In this document: positions 1-6,285 of the stretch, piece after piece
Layout of the letters: each line of letters begins with the position of its first letter
Numbering within the stretch: the stretch's first letter is position 1
Assembly: GCA_016199015.1 (NCBI GenBank)
Contig: JACQHN010000360.1
Coordinates: 1-12,217, forward strand
Origin: Nitrospira defluvii
GTDB taxonomy: Bacteria > Nitrospirota > Nitrospiria > Nitrospirales > Nitrospiraceae
Length of the DNA: 12,217 nucleotides
Direction: 5' to 3'
Program-made: the position numbers and the translations under genes
Notes under the pieces: model-generated
The model's input: only the letters and a program-made list of their open reading frames with translations
Database searches by the model: none
Told to the model about the DNA's origin: nothing

Positions 1-1083
1 ATGAGTGGCGCACCAACGACCGGCCTGCTCGACCAAGTGCTCGAACAGGCTCCCATCTCGGTGGCTGATCTTCGACCCACGGAATGGCAATCGTACCTTC
101 AGTCACTCATCAAACCACTCCTGGTCCCGAAAGAGCATCCCATGGAAAAAGAGCTCATCGCGCAGGTCGATGCAGCCATGACGCAGATCCTGAGAACCGT
201 GCTGCACCATCCAACATTTCAGGGGCTCGAAGCGGCCTGGCGAGGGCTCTCCTTTGTCGTGGATCGGATTGAAACGGACGGGCAGCTTCAGCTCTACCTA
301 CTGGATCTCCCAAAGAATGCACTGTCAGCCGATCTACTGCGCGGCAACGATCTGCAAGCCTCCCAGCTCTACCGACTGTTGGTCGAAGAGACCGTTCGCA
401 TTCCCGGGGCGTATCCATGGGCAGTGGTCGGGGGAGTCTATACATTCGATCGAACGACTGAAGACGTGGAGCTGCTGGAACGGATTGCCAACGTGTCCCA
501 GGAAGCGGGTGCCCCGTTTCTGGCCGCCGCATCCCCTCGCATGGTGGGCTGTTCTTCATTTGGAGCAGTGCCGGATCCGGATAGCTGGCAAGATCCGGCG
601 AAACAACCGGAGGACCACCAACGGTGGCAACGTTTGCGACAGATGAACGAAGCGTCCTATCTGGGTTTGTCCCTTCCGAGAATGTTGCTGCGCATGCCGT
701 TTGGGCGAGAGACGGAACCGATCAGTGCCTGTACCTTTGAGGAAGTGGCGGGCGGCCCTGACCATGAAGATTATTGCTGGGGCAACCCGATATTCACCTG
801 TCTCGTGCTCTTGGGGCAGGCGTTCTCGGAGGAAGGCTGGCAGCTTCGCCCTGGATCAGTCCAAGACGTTGACGGGCTCCCCTTGCATGTCTATCAGGAT
901 GAGACGGGGGACTCCGTGACCAAGCCCTGTGCCGAAGCCTGGCTCACGGAAAAGGCAGCCGAACATCTACTTGAAGCAGGTCTGATCCCGCTCCTCTCCT
1001 ACAAGAACCAGGATCGCATCCGTCTGGTACGGTTTCAGTCGGTCGCGTCTCCACTGAAACCGTTGCAAGGCCGGTGGAGTTAG
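1..1083 (+). CDS. TssC-like T6SS sheath protein, C-terminally short
   Basis: This is a TssC/VipB/EvpB-family protein, the large subunit of the contractile T6SS sheath in the cytoplasm. Family hallmarks are visible in order: LHHPTFQGLEAAWRGL (68-83), the FDRTTEDVELLERIA block (149-163), APFLAAASP (171-179), YLGLSLPRMLLRMPFG (220-235), the DHEDYCWGNP block (254-263) and a GLIPLLSYKNQD block (327-338) that matches the usual 'GFIPL-K-D' segment. Normal TssC is about 490-500 residues; this one stops at 360, just after the FQSV block, so it lacks the last roughly 120-150 residues that complete the sheath core. The ATG is at base 1, so a longer upstream start cannot be excluded, but the N-terminus looks like a normal TssC beginning. 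It converges with the effector operon. It could be a sheath paralogue with a special position (for example a cap) or a truncated copy. Family assignment is secure; role is not. Confidence 0.85.
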   Translation: MSGAPTTGLLDQVLEQAPISVADLRPTEWQSYLQSLIKPLLVPKEHPMEKELIAQVDAAMTQILRTVLHHPTFQGLEAAWRGLSFVVDRIETDGQLQLYLLDLPKNALSADLLRGNDLQASQLYRLLVEETVRIPGAYPWAVVGGVYTFDRTTEDVELLERIANVSQEAGAPFLAAASPRMVGCSSFGAVPDPDSWQDPAKQPEDHQRWQRLRQMNEASYLGLSLPRMLLRMPFGRETEPISACTFEEVAGGPDHEDYCWGNPIFTCLVLLGQAFSEEGWQLRPGSVQDVDGLPLHVYQDETGDSVTKPCAEAWLTEKAAEHLLEAGLIPLLSYKNQDRIRLVRFQSVASPLKPLQGRWS

Positions 1084-1152
1084 GCCAGACGACGCGCAGA
1101 GCAGGTCATCCGCAATACCATAGGCCTCAAGGCGGAGACTCTTCGGAATCCT

Positions 1153-1791
1153 TCAGCCTGGCGGAGTCCCGAGGCTCGTCCCTTGCTGCATACAGGTCCG
1201 GATGCGAGCTTCCCACTCGGCCTGAACTTTGACATTCCGCCCGTGATTGGTCTCATCGTCATACTGCTTGGAGAGCGATTTCGCCCAGGTATCATAGGCC
1301 TCGTAGAGCCGTGACACCTCCCGCTGCAACTCATCGGTCGTCCCCACCCGTAAAGCACCCAACGCCTTGACCAGGTCTCTGGCCACCAAACCGGTGATGT
1401 CGAAATGTCCTTGCTCATGAGCCAGCAGCGTATCGCTCTTTTGATTTGCCACGACCCATGAGTTGTCGCGAATGACGCTGAGCTTGACCGTGAAATTGCC
1501 CAGCCGGAATTGCCCCTGTTCACGCGCGACTCCCACCCGCTCCGGTTGCAGAGTCTGGGTGTCAATCTGCGCATCCTCATTCTCGCCGGAGGGACGGGTG
1601 GCCACATCCTTAAACTCATTCCAGGAGATCTGCCGAGGCCAACCGGTCAGCCGAGGCCCCGTGGTCCCCCCCTCATTCAGGCCGAGCGGACCAGGGGTTC
1701 CGAACCCGCCAATCGGGAAATGCGGATCAAAGGACCCGTGCAACGGCCTGGTATCTGACCCAATTGGTCCTGGTGTGCGTCCTCCACCCAT
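1153..1791 (-). CDS. DUF922-type zinc metallopeptidase, putative T6SS effector
   Basis: A 212-residue protein with a Gly/Pro-rich N-terminus (1-50) and a peptidase-like domain from about 52. It carries a clear zinc signature, LLAHEQGHFDI (122-132), in which H125, E126 and H129 form HExxH, and a later YDDETNHGRNVKVQAEW segment (177-193) whose H183 is a plausible third ligand. The ISWNEFKDV opening (55-63), the HEQGHFDI wording and the 'YD-ET-HG' segment are what I know from DUF922, annotated as predicted secreted Zn-dependent proteases. There is no signal peptide, so export by the neighbouring T6SS is a reasonable inference. The ATG is chosen because GGGAGG lies about 9 bases upstream. It is the last gene of the minus-strand series, and the 45-base repeat lies directly upstream. 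No dedicated immunity gene is apparent. Fold assignment is good, effector role inferred. Confidence 0.75.
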   Translation of the reverse strand: MGGGRTPGPIGSDTRPLHGSFDPHFPIGGFGTPGPLGLNEGGTTGPRLTGWPRQISWNEFKDVATRPSGENEDAQIDTQTLQPERVGVAREQGQFRLGNFTVKLSVIRDNSWVVANQKSDTLLAHEQGHFDITGLVARDLVKALGALRVGTTDELQREVSRLYEAYDTWAKSLSKQYDDETNHGRNVKVQAEWEARIRTCMQQGTSLGTPPG

Positions 1792-1801
1792 AGTGGAACC
1801 T

Positions 1802-1846
1802 CCCTATTTCAACAACGCCTGCTGGCGGAAACCGAGGGCGCTGGTG
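1802..1846 (-). repeat. Dispersed 45-base repeat, copy B
   Basis: This copy is 39/45 identical by eye to 3723-3767. It lies between the stop of the cyclase-like gene and the start of the DUF922 peptidase gene, and it runs into that gene's ribosome binding site. On the minus strand it encodes the tail STSALGFRQQALLK followed by TAG. Most differences from the other copy are C/T changes at third codon positions, so the translated tail is better conserved than chance would give. Confidence 0.8.
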
Positions 1847-1872
1847 CTAGAGCGCGACTTTACGAGCGCGGA
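1804..1872 (-). pseudogene. Remnant 3' end of an unknown gene (RQQALLK tail), copy B
   Basis: This open segment of 22 codons plus TAG is bounded upstream by an in-frame TAA (1873-1875) and has no start. It reads SALVKSRSSTSALGFRQQALLK. Its C-terminal 14 residues match the tail encoded at 3725-3835 at 12 positions (STSALGFRQQALLK against NTSAPGVRQQALLK has mismatches at the first, fifth and seventh residues, so 11-12 depending on how S/N is counted). The segment upstream of that is partly alignable with a 4-residue deletion. I interpret it as the decayed end of a gene that once preceded the peptidase gene; the parent family is not recognised. Confidence 0.5.
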
Positions 1873-1899
1873 TTAGGGATGACTGCGAAGTCCTGTGTT

Positions 1900-2595
1900 T
1901 CATTTCTTGGTCTTCGTTCGACTCGACCCCTTCGTTAAACTAGGATCCGACCCTTCTTGTCTGGCCGCGTCGAGGCGGTATCCGCCAGAGTCGTCGTAGA
2001 GCCAGACAAGCCCCTTTCGTTCGTAGAACATCTTGCAGACCGCCGGATTGACCAGGTACTCCCCCATCCCGTCGTAAAAAGCCGCAAAATGGTCGCTCAG
2101 TTTCACGCCTGGATTGCTTGGGGAGCAAAAGTCATCCTGACACCCATGTTTGATCCGGGATACGAGACTCCGGTTCAATTCCCTCAGAACCATCGTGCCC
2201 TCTGGCGAATAGGGGCCGCGGGGGGCACCATCTGCGGCAGAAACGACAATTTTGCACCAACCGGCCCCACCATGCCGCCAGATACTCATGAGGTCGTAGT
2301 CGGACACGAACATATTGCCTTCCGCGGTAACGACCACCCCGGACGAACCGCTCTTGGCCTTCACAGAAATCGGCTTTGCCGGGATAAGCCCGTGCCAGGC
2401 GCGAGCCGACGCTTTGGGACAACGCACGATGAGCAACAACCCCCTCCCTGAGACTCCCCGGAATGCCTGCACATCAATGGGATCGATCCCGCACTGCCGC
2501 GACAAGGCGATATCCTGCTGTGGGACATCGACCCGCAGCGCTTCAGTCTCCCGCTGAAGCTCCATGGCTTCCTGAATCTTGTATGTGAGAGTCAT
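1900..2595 (-). CDS. Compact ExoY/edema-factor-like nucleotidyl cyclase, putative effector
   Basis: A 231-residue protein with blocks that match the remembered sequences of Pseudomonas ExoY and anthrax edema factor in order. GIDPIDVQAF...WHGLIPAKPISVKAKSG (36-83) corresponds to ExoY 'FGIRPVE...FPTKGFSVKGKSSNWG', so K79/K81 fall at the ATP-binding lysine. SDYDLMSI (98-105) corresponds to 'TADYDLFLV', so D99 and D101 are the metal aspartates. LRELNRSL (137-144), KHG-QDDF (149-156), NPG (161-163) and DHFAAFY (168-174) correspond to 'VDALNDCL...HHSDDAANPGSHMGDNFPATFY'. Only about 20 residues separate the K and DYD motifs, against about 125 in ExoY, so a large middle section is missing. Known relatives make cAMP or other cyclic nucleotides and need a eukaryotic activator. 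A strong GGAAGGAGGG lies just upstream of the ATG. No immunity gene is obvious, which fits a toxin inactive in bacteria. Similarity is by memory, not a search. Confidence 0.6.
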   Translation of the reverse strand: MTLTYKIQEAMELQRETEALRVDVPQQDIALSRQCGIDPIDVQAFRGVSGRGLLLIVRCPKASARAWHGLIPAKPISVKAKSGSSGVVVTAEGNMFVSDYDLMSIWRHGGAGWCKIVVSAADGAPRGPYSPEGTMVLRELNRSLVSRIKHGCQDDFCSPSNPGVKLSDHFAAFYDGMGEYLVNPAVCKMFYERKGLVWLYDDSGGYRLDAARQEGSDPSLTKGSSRTKTKK

Positions 2596-2876
2596 AGGGC
2601 CCTCCTTCCCGACCAGGGACCGCCTTTTTGTGATCTTGGAGTGGGACGCACATCCGGCACCTTTATGATGGTCATGGCCTCACGCCTGGCGCTTGCGACA
2701 AGCACATCCTGGATTCCCGGGAACGGGATCTGCCGTCGCTGCACCATCGCCGACATCAGAGCAATCCCGTACAGAGATGCATTTCCAATCAACTTTGTGC
2801 CTTCGCGCTTCCTGCCCCCGCTCGCGCCGGGATAGATGCCGGACCACAGGAAGGCGATCGAGTCACATCGATGCAC
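2592..2876 (-). CDS. Small hypothetical protein between two putative effectors
   Basis: This 94-residue reading frame starts with GTG, overlaps the 3' end of the zinc-peptidase gene by 14 bases and shares a 4-base ATGA overlap with the cyclase-like gene. That spacing is typical of translationally coupled operon genes and is the main argument for it. The translation has a plausible soluble core (LIGNASLYGIALMSAMVQRR, then IPFPGIQDVLVASARREAMTIIKV), with no signal peptide, clear membrane segment or known motif. No ribosome binding site is evident before the GTG, and the last dozen codons overlap the strong ribosome binding site of the next gene. It could be an immunity protein for the upstream peptidase, or a chance open frame filling a 267-base gap. 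I do not recognise the family. Confidence 0.4.
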   Translation of the reverse strand: MHRCDSIAFLWSGIYPGASGGRKREGTKLIGNASLYGIALMSAMVQRRQIPFPGIQDVLVASARREAMTIIKVPDVRPTPRSQKGGPWSGRRAL

Positions 2877-3699
2877 AGCAGACGCTGGCTCGTAGCCGCG
2901 TCACTTGCCGATCCGTGAGCACGGGAATGGTCGATAGAAATGGCTCGGTCGCGTGCATCAGATTCCGATGGTCAGCAACATGCACCGGGGCGAAGGTCGA
3001 CCCGAGCAGGACATGACAGACTTCGTGCGCCGTATCCCAGGCCCCAGCACGCGCGGCGATCGTGCAGGCAGGACGGTTCTTCGCGTGGCCGCCACAGCCC
3101 AAGACCGTATTGTCGGCGAAGGTGTTGACATGAAACACAAGAATGTCACTCGCCGGCGCCGGCGAGCCGAGCCCTTGCAACTCATGGAACTCCCCGTCCT
3201 TCAGTTCCCAGTCGCACTCTTGATCGACCTTCTTGAAAAGCTCTTGCTGATCGGCGGACAACCCAATGGATTGACCGGAGGCAAACTCGACCTTGATGCC
3301 ATACTGGCCGAAGACGACCTCAGCGTTGGACAGACTCCGTTGAAACGGAACGTTCGTCAGCGCAATCGACCGGAAATGGAGTTTCACTCGGTGTTTGAAA
3401 CCACTGAGGCGTCGATCGAGCTCCAGAATGGTCTTTTGCCCGACCACGCCGTCATCGACGAGGGTCCCGCTATTTTTTTGGAACTGTTTGATGACTCGCT
3501 TGGTTTCCTCACCGTAGATGCCATCGGGGCTGTAGTTGGCATTGCTCGTCGAGTTGGGCATGGTATACCCGAGATCCAACAGCGCCATCTGCACGAGATG
3601 CACCGCCCTGCCGACCGCGCCTTGTTGCAACGTGGTACGGTTCGTCGCGACCTTGTTCAGAGTGTTGCTTGGCTTGAAGCGCGGAGAGGCGAGGGCCAT
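2863..3699 (-). CDS. Peptidoglycan-binding plus zinc metallopeptidase, putative effector
   Basis: A 278-residue two-domain protein. Residues about 25-98 form a PG_binding_1-type domain: GAVGRAVHLVQMALLDLGY, then a DGIYGEETKRVIKQFQ segment (59-74) and DDGVVGQKTILELD (82-95), the usual three-helix 'G-x-V-Q-L---G-FG--T---V--FQ' layout. Residues about 105-270 carry a metallopeptidase-like region with AHEVCHVLLGS (224-234), where H225, E226 and H229 form HExxH, followed by HVADHRNLMH (240-249), giving a possible third histidine (H240 or H244) and a Met-turn-like NLM. This resembles metzincin peptidases, but the glycine/histidine spacing is not the canonical HExxHxxGxxH. No signal peptide. Domain content suits a cell-wall-targeted T6SS cargo. 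The ATG is preceded by a run of GGGGGGAG. The 45-base repeat lies immediately upstream. Cysteines are numerous (C162, C202, C212, C228, C274, C275), which fits a periplasmic destination. Confidence 0.75.
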   Translation of the reverse strand: MALASPRFKPSNTLNKVATNRTTLQQGAVGRAVHLVQMALLDLGYTMPNSTSNANYSPDGIYGEETKRVIKQFQKNSGTLVDDGVVGQKTILELDRRLSGFKHRVKLHFRSIALTNVPFQRSLSNAEVVFGQYGIKVEFASGQSIGLSADQQELFKKVDQECDWELKDGEFHELQGLGSPAPASDILVFHVNTFADNTVLGCGGHAKNRPACTIAARAGAWDTAHEVCHVLLGSTFAPVHVADHRNLMHATEPFLSTIPVLTDRQVTRLRASVCCASM

Positions 3700-3722
3700 G
3701 GGGTCTCCCCCCTTTCTCTATC

Positions 3723-3767
3723 CCCTATTTCAGCAGCGCCTGCTGGCGAACGCCGGGGGCGCTGGTG
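3723..3767 (-). repeat. Dispersed 45-base repeat, copy A
   Basis: Second copy of the repeat found at 1802-1846 (39/45 identical by eye). It lies between the stop of the ketosynthase-like/HEAT gene and the start of the peptidoglycan-binding peptidase gene, ending close to that gene's ribosome binding site. On the minus strand it encodes NTSAPGVRQQALLK less its first residue, then TAG. Both copies precede an HExxH peptidase gene at about the same distance. Confidence 0.8.
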
Positions 3768-3835
3768 TTGAAGAGCGGGGTGTCGGGCTTGAAAATTAAG
3801 GCATCACGTTGAATCGGACCTCTACCATGAGGGTT
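3725..3835 (-). pseudogene. Remnant 3' end of an unknown gene (RQQALLK tail), copy A
   Basis: This open segment of 36 codons plus TAG is bounded upstream by an in-frame TAA (3836-3838) and has no ATG. It reads as credible protein, including RDALIFKPDTPLFNTSAPGV and then RQQALLK. It is longer and better preserved than the copy at 1804-1872. It starts only a dozen bases after the 812-residue gene ends, in a different frame, so it is not that gene's own C-terminus. It sits at the left boundary of the AT-richer module, which suggests it is the tail of a gene that was cut when the upstream module was inserted or exchanged. The parent gene is not in this window and I do not recognise the family. 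Confidence 0.5.
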
Positions 3836-3846
3836 TTATACAGCAC

Positions 3847-6285
3847 CTACCTCAGGTGGCCATTGAAGTACCACTTTCCAGGAGCGAACTTTGACTGATT
3901 CGAATCCCACCACGCCTGCCAAAGTAATAAGGCCTTCTTCTGCTTGGCAACAAACCAGTCAGCCTCAAAGGTAACATTATTTCCAGACCGGATTACTAGC
4001 TCCCAATAGGCTTGTTCACGATTTTCGAAGTAAGAGTTCGTAGAAGCAAGCTCTTCTATCACGGCTTCAAAACTAAATGGCTTCCCTTTTCTCCAACGAC
4101 AAGACGGGTCGAACTTAGCCCTATTCTCTTGCCACCACTTAGCACAGTAATCCCCAAGACCTGGCGTCACGGCATCCACGCCATCACCCGTATCAACGAA
4201 GGATTGCGGCAAAATCGGGCCAGTTATTAGCAGGAAAGCCCTTCGAGCAGTGAGATAAGTTCGATGTTCCGCTGACTGTAGCGCTCTAAGCAGGACTTGA
4301 ATTCCATCAACATGCCCCATAATCCCTAGAGCAGTCAGCACGCTTGCTGAGCTGCTCCTGAGCTGCACCTGTTCAATAAGTAACCCAATATCTGATTGGT
4401 TCCCACACATCGCCAGGAAGATAGAAAGGTCTATATCATCCGAAGCTCCGGATCGGGCTCTGCGTCGAAGCAAGTCTCTTGCACGATTAGAACCCATCAT
4501 TAGACAAGCCAGAAAAAGCTCTCGTTGTGAGACCTTGTCAGCTGTGGTTGACAATAATGACTCAAGCCTTGGCAACAGGTTCTTTACATATAGCTTCCGC
4601 ACAGACTCGCAGGTGACGCCCAGTAGATCTACATCCTCACTCGCAAGAAGATGTTCCATTTCGTTTTCACAACGGTGCCTCTGGTACCCAGCCAGTCTGG
4701 CGGCTACTCGCTGCTTCCTTGGATCGGCTCCTGTCAACCAGCCCATCGTTCGTATGACTAGAGCCTGATTAGAATGATGCTTCAGTCCCTCATAAAGTCC
4801 CGTCTCCAGCACCGAATCCATCGTAGAAAAGACTGATTCCAATCTATCCATTGCGGCGGTTGAACCCAGCCCCCCAAGTACGAATGCCCCGGCAAACCAT
4901 TGCCCTTCCTCTGTGGACTTCAGCCCAGAGGCAACAGCCCAAATGGCTTTGTCGCCCTCTGCCAGAATTGAATCAAAATGGTTTAGTAATCTTTGTTCGT
5001 GCATATGGAGTCGATGCCACTCGATCTGAGGGTCCCTCAGTACTGCGTTCCTTTGGTAGTAGAGGGAGGTTATCTCATCGAGGTGTTCTTGTCTAAGTTG
5101 CCAATCGAAGTATTTACTTAGAGGATCCTCTTCGAGCTCAAAATTCACATTGTCAGTCGCAAGCTCAGGTATGTCAGGCAAGTAATGATAAGTTTGTGGC
5201 AGTCCCTCTGTGAGCCGAAGAGATAACGAGTCGGATTCAGGAGGATTAAGTGGGCAAAGAATTGTCGCACCACGAATGCCTGCCTCGCTCCCCGCGAAAA
5301 CCAGAGAAGGAGATTTCTCGAACCACCCCAAGGCATGGGATAACGTAGCCAAGCCTAACAGTGCTAGATCACTTGCGGCTCCGAGATCTCCGTAGCAGTC
5401 AGCTGGATGAAAAAGCTTTATTGAGCTTGGAAGTCCCAGTCTAACCTCGGAATACGCCCATTCACGAGCCCTGTAGCTTTCTCCATTCAGATCGCACCAT
5501 ACCGAATCAAGCGAGTCCAACCGAATCTTAGCATCCAACAAGGTCTTGCGCACCGTACTCGTCAGCGCTGCAGAAGTATTCGGGCGGTCTGATAGGACTA
5601 TTGCTTCTTCCCGCTCAAAGCTGCTTGCCAACACTCTGGCCAGAATTCTTGCTCCTCGTCGCCTTGCCCTACCCTCTTCTTCCACAACGAGAAAACCTGC
5701 TGCTTCTCCTGGTATCAACCCATCATTCAGATATGCGCATTTCAACCGAAGATGGTTCTCATGCCACCGCAGCACTTTTAGCTGTAGTTGCGTGTCCGCA
5801 GCGCCTATTAGGCAACTGTTAACTGCTCCGGCAGCAATGTACTCGGCGGCCCTGGCTAATCCAACTTGGCCATTACAGTGACCAGCACTTATTATCTCAA
5901 TCGGTCCTACCTGTTTAATACCAAGTAGCGATAACCATTTCTGAAGATCATATTCTCTCTCAGGGAAACAATAACCGGGCCTTACGGACTCAGGAACTCC
6001 GATAATGAGTCCCGTGGGGCCCAAATCGCTCGCATCTCCAAGCTTGCGTGCCTGGTCCCAAGCCTCTGCCAATGCGCGCTCTGCAAGAAACTTGAGTCGG
6101 TATGGTCCAACGAATGGAATCCCCATTATCACTGAGGCACCTGTGATCCACTGCCTTGTTCGATCGGGAAGAGGCTGCTTCTCAAGCCGGCTGATCCCTG
6201 CTCGTATTGAGCAGAGCGAGACGTGTGCTCTATGCCCCACCGGTGTAACAAGACCGACTCCGGTTATGACAAGACACGGCTTCAT
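3847..6285 (-). CDS. Degenerate ketosynthase-like/HEAT-repeat fusion, T6SS-associated
   Basis: An 812-residue protein of two parts. Residues 1 to about 345 have a beta-ketoacyl synthase (thiolase) fold: CLVITGVGLVTPVG (4-17) at the N-terminus, an IISAGHCNGQVGLARAAEYI stretch (131-150), a GEAAGFLVV stretch (193-201), CDLNGES (264-270) and CYGDLGAASDLALLGLA (297-313). The catalytic positions look lost: where ketosynthases have the nucleophile in 'TACSSS' this has SAGHCNG, the 'HGTGT' histidine is replaced in DLNGES, and the 'GHxLGAAG' histidine is replaced in YGDLGAAS. Residues about 385-812 are alpha-helical, with paired-helix units (WAVASGLKSTEEGQWFAGAF, ASVLTALGIMGHVDGIQVLL) like the HEAT-type TIGR02270 family of T6SS loci. 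In other clusters these two are usually separate genes, as far as I recall. The start overlaps the DUF2169 stop by ATGA, so the two are coupled. Probable non-enzymatic scaffold or cargo-handling factor. Confidence 0.75.
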   Translation of the reverse strand: MKPCLVITGVGLVTPVGHRAHVSLCSIRAGISRLEKQPLPDRTRQWITGASVIMGIPFVGPYRLKFLAERALAEAWDQARKLGDASDLGPTGLIIGVPESVRPGYCFPEREYDLQKWLSLLGIKQVGPIEIISAGHCNGQVGLARAAEYIAAGAVNSCLIGAADTQLQLKVLRWHENHLRLKCAYLNDGLIPGEAAGFLVVEEEGRARRRGARILARVLASSFEREEAIVLSDRPNTSAALTSTVRKTLLDAKIRLDSLDSVWCDLNGESYRAREWAYSEVRLGLPSSIKLFHPADCYGDLGAASDLALLGLATLSHALGWFEKSPSLVFAGSEAGIRGATILCPLNPPESDSLSLRLTEGLPQTYHYLPDIPELATDNVNFELEEDPLSKYFDWQLRQEHLDEITSLYYQRNAVLRDPQIEWHRLHMHEQRLLNHFDSILAEGDKAIWAVASGLKSTEEGQWFAGAFVLGGLGSTAAMDRLESVFSTMDSVLETGLYEGLKHHSNQALVIRTMGWLTGADPRKQRVAARLAGYQRHRCENEMEHLLASEDVDLLGVTCESVRKLYVKNLLPRLESLLSTTADKVSQRELFLACLMMGSNRARDLLRRRARSGASDDIDLSIFLAMCGNQSDIGLLIEQVQLRSSSASVLTALGIMGHVDGIQVLLRALQSAEHRTYLTARRAFLLITGPILPQSFVDTGDGVDAVTPGLGDYCAKWWQENRAKFDPSCRWRKGKPFSFEAVIEELASTNSYFENREQAYWELVIRSGNNVTFEADWFVAKQKKALLLWQAWWDSNQSKFAPGKWYFNGHLR

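Noticed and set aside
1084..1152. Possible bidirectional terminator between the converging genes
   Set aside because: GGCGGAG occurs twice nearby, but as a direct repeat (1131 and 1160 regions), not an inverted one, and there is no T-run; I found no convincing hairpin.
1080..1619. Minus-strand 179-codon open frame
   Set aside because: It overlaps the DUF922 gene in another frame; the product is rich in Arg, Ser, Met and Trp without motifs, whereas the DUF922 frame has HEQGH.
1957..2451. Plus-strand 164-codon open frame
   Set aside because: It is antisense to the cyclase-like gene, which has recognisable motif blocks and a strong ribosome binding site; no family features in the plus-strand product.
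3696..3712. GGGG-CCCC hairpin around the ribosome binding site of the peptidoglycan-binding peptidase gene
   Set aside because: GGGGGGAGACCCC could form only a 4-base stem with a tight loop; too short to claim control of translation.
2953..3771. Plus-strand 272-codon open frame
   Set aside because: It lies opposite the peptidoglycan-binding peptidase gene, which has clear domains; the plus-strand translation is Arg-rich with no recognisable motif, typical of an antisense shadow in GC-rich DNA.
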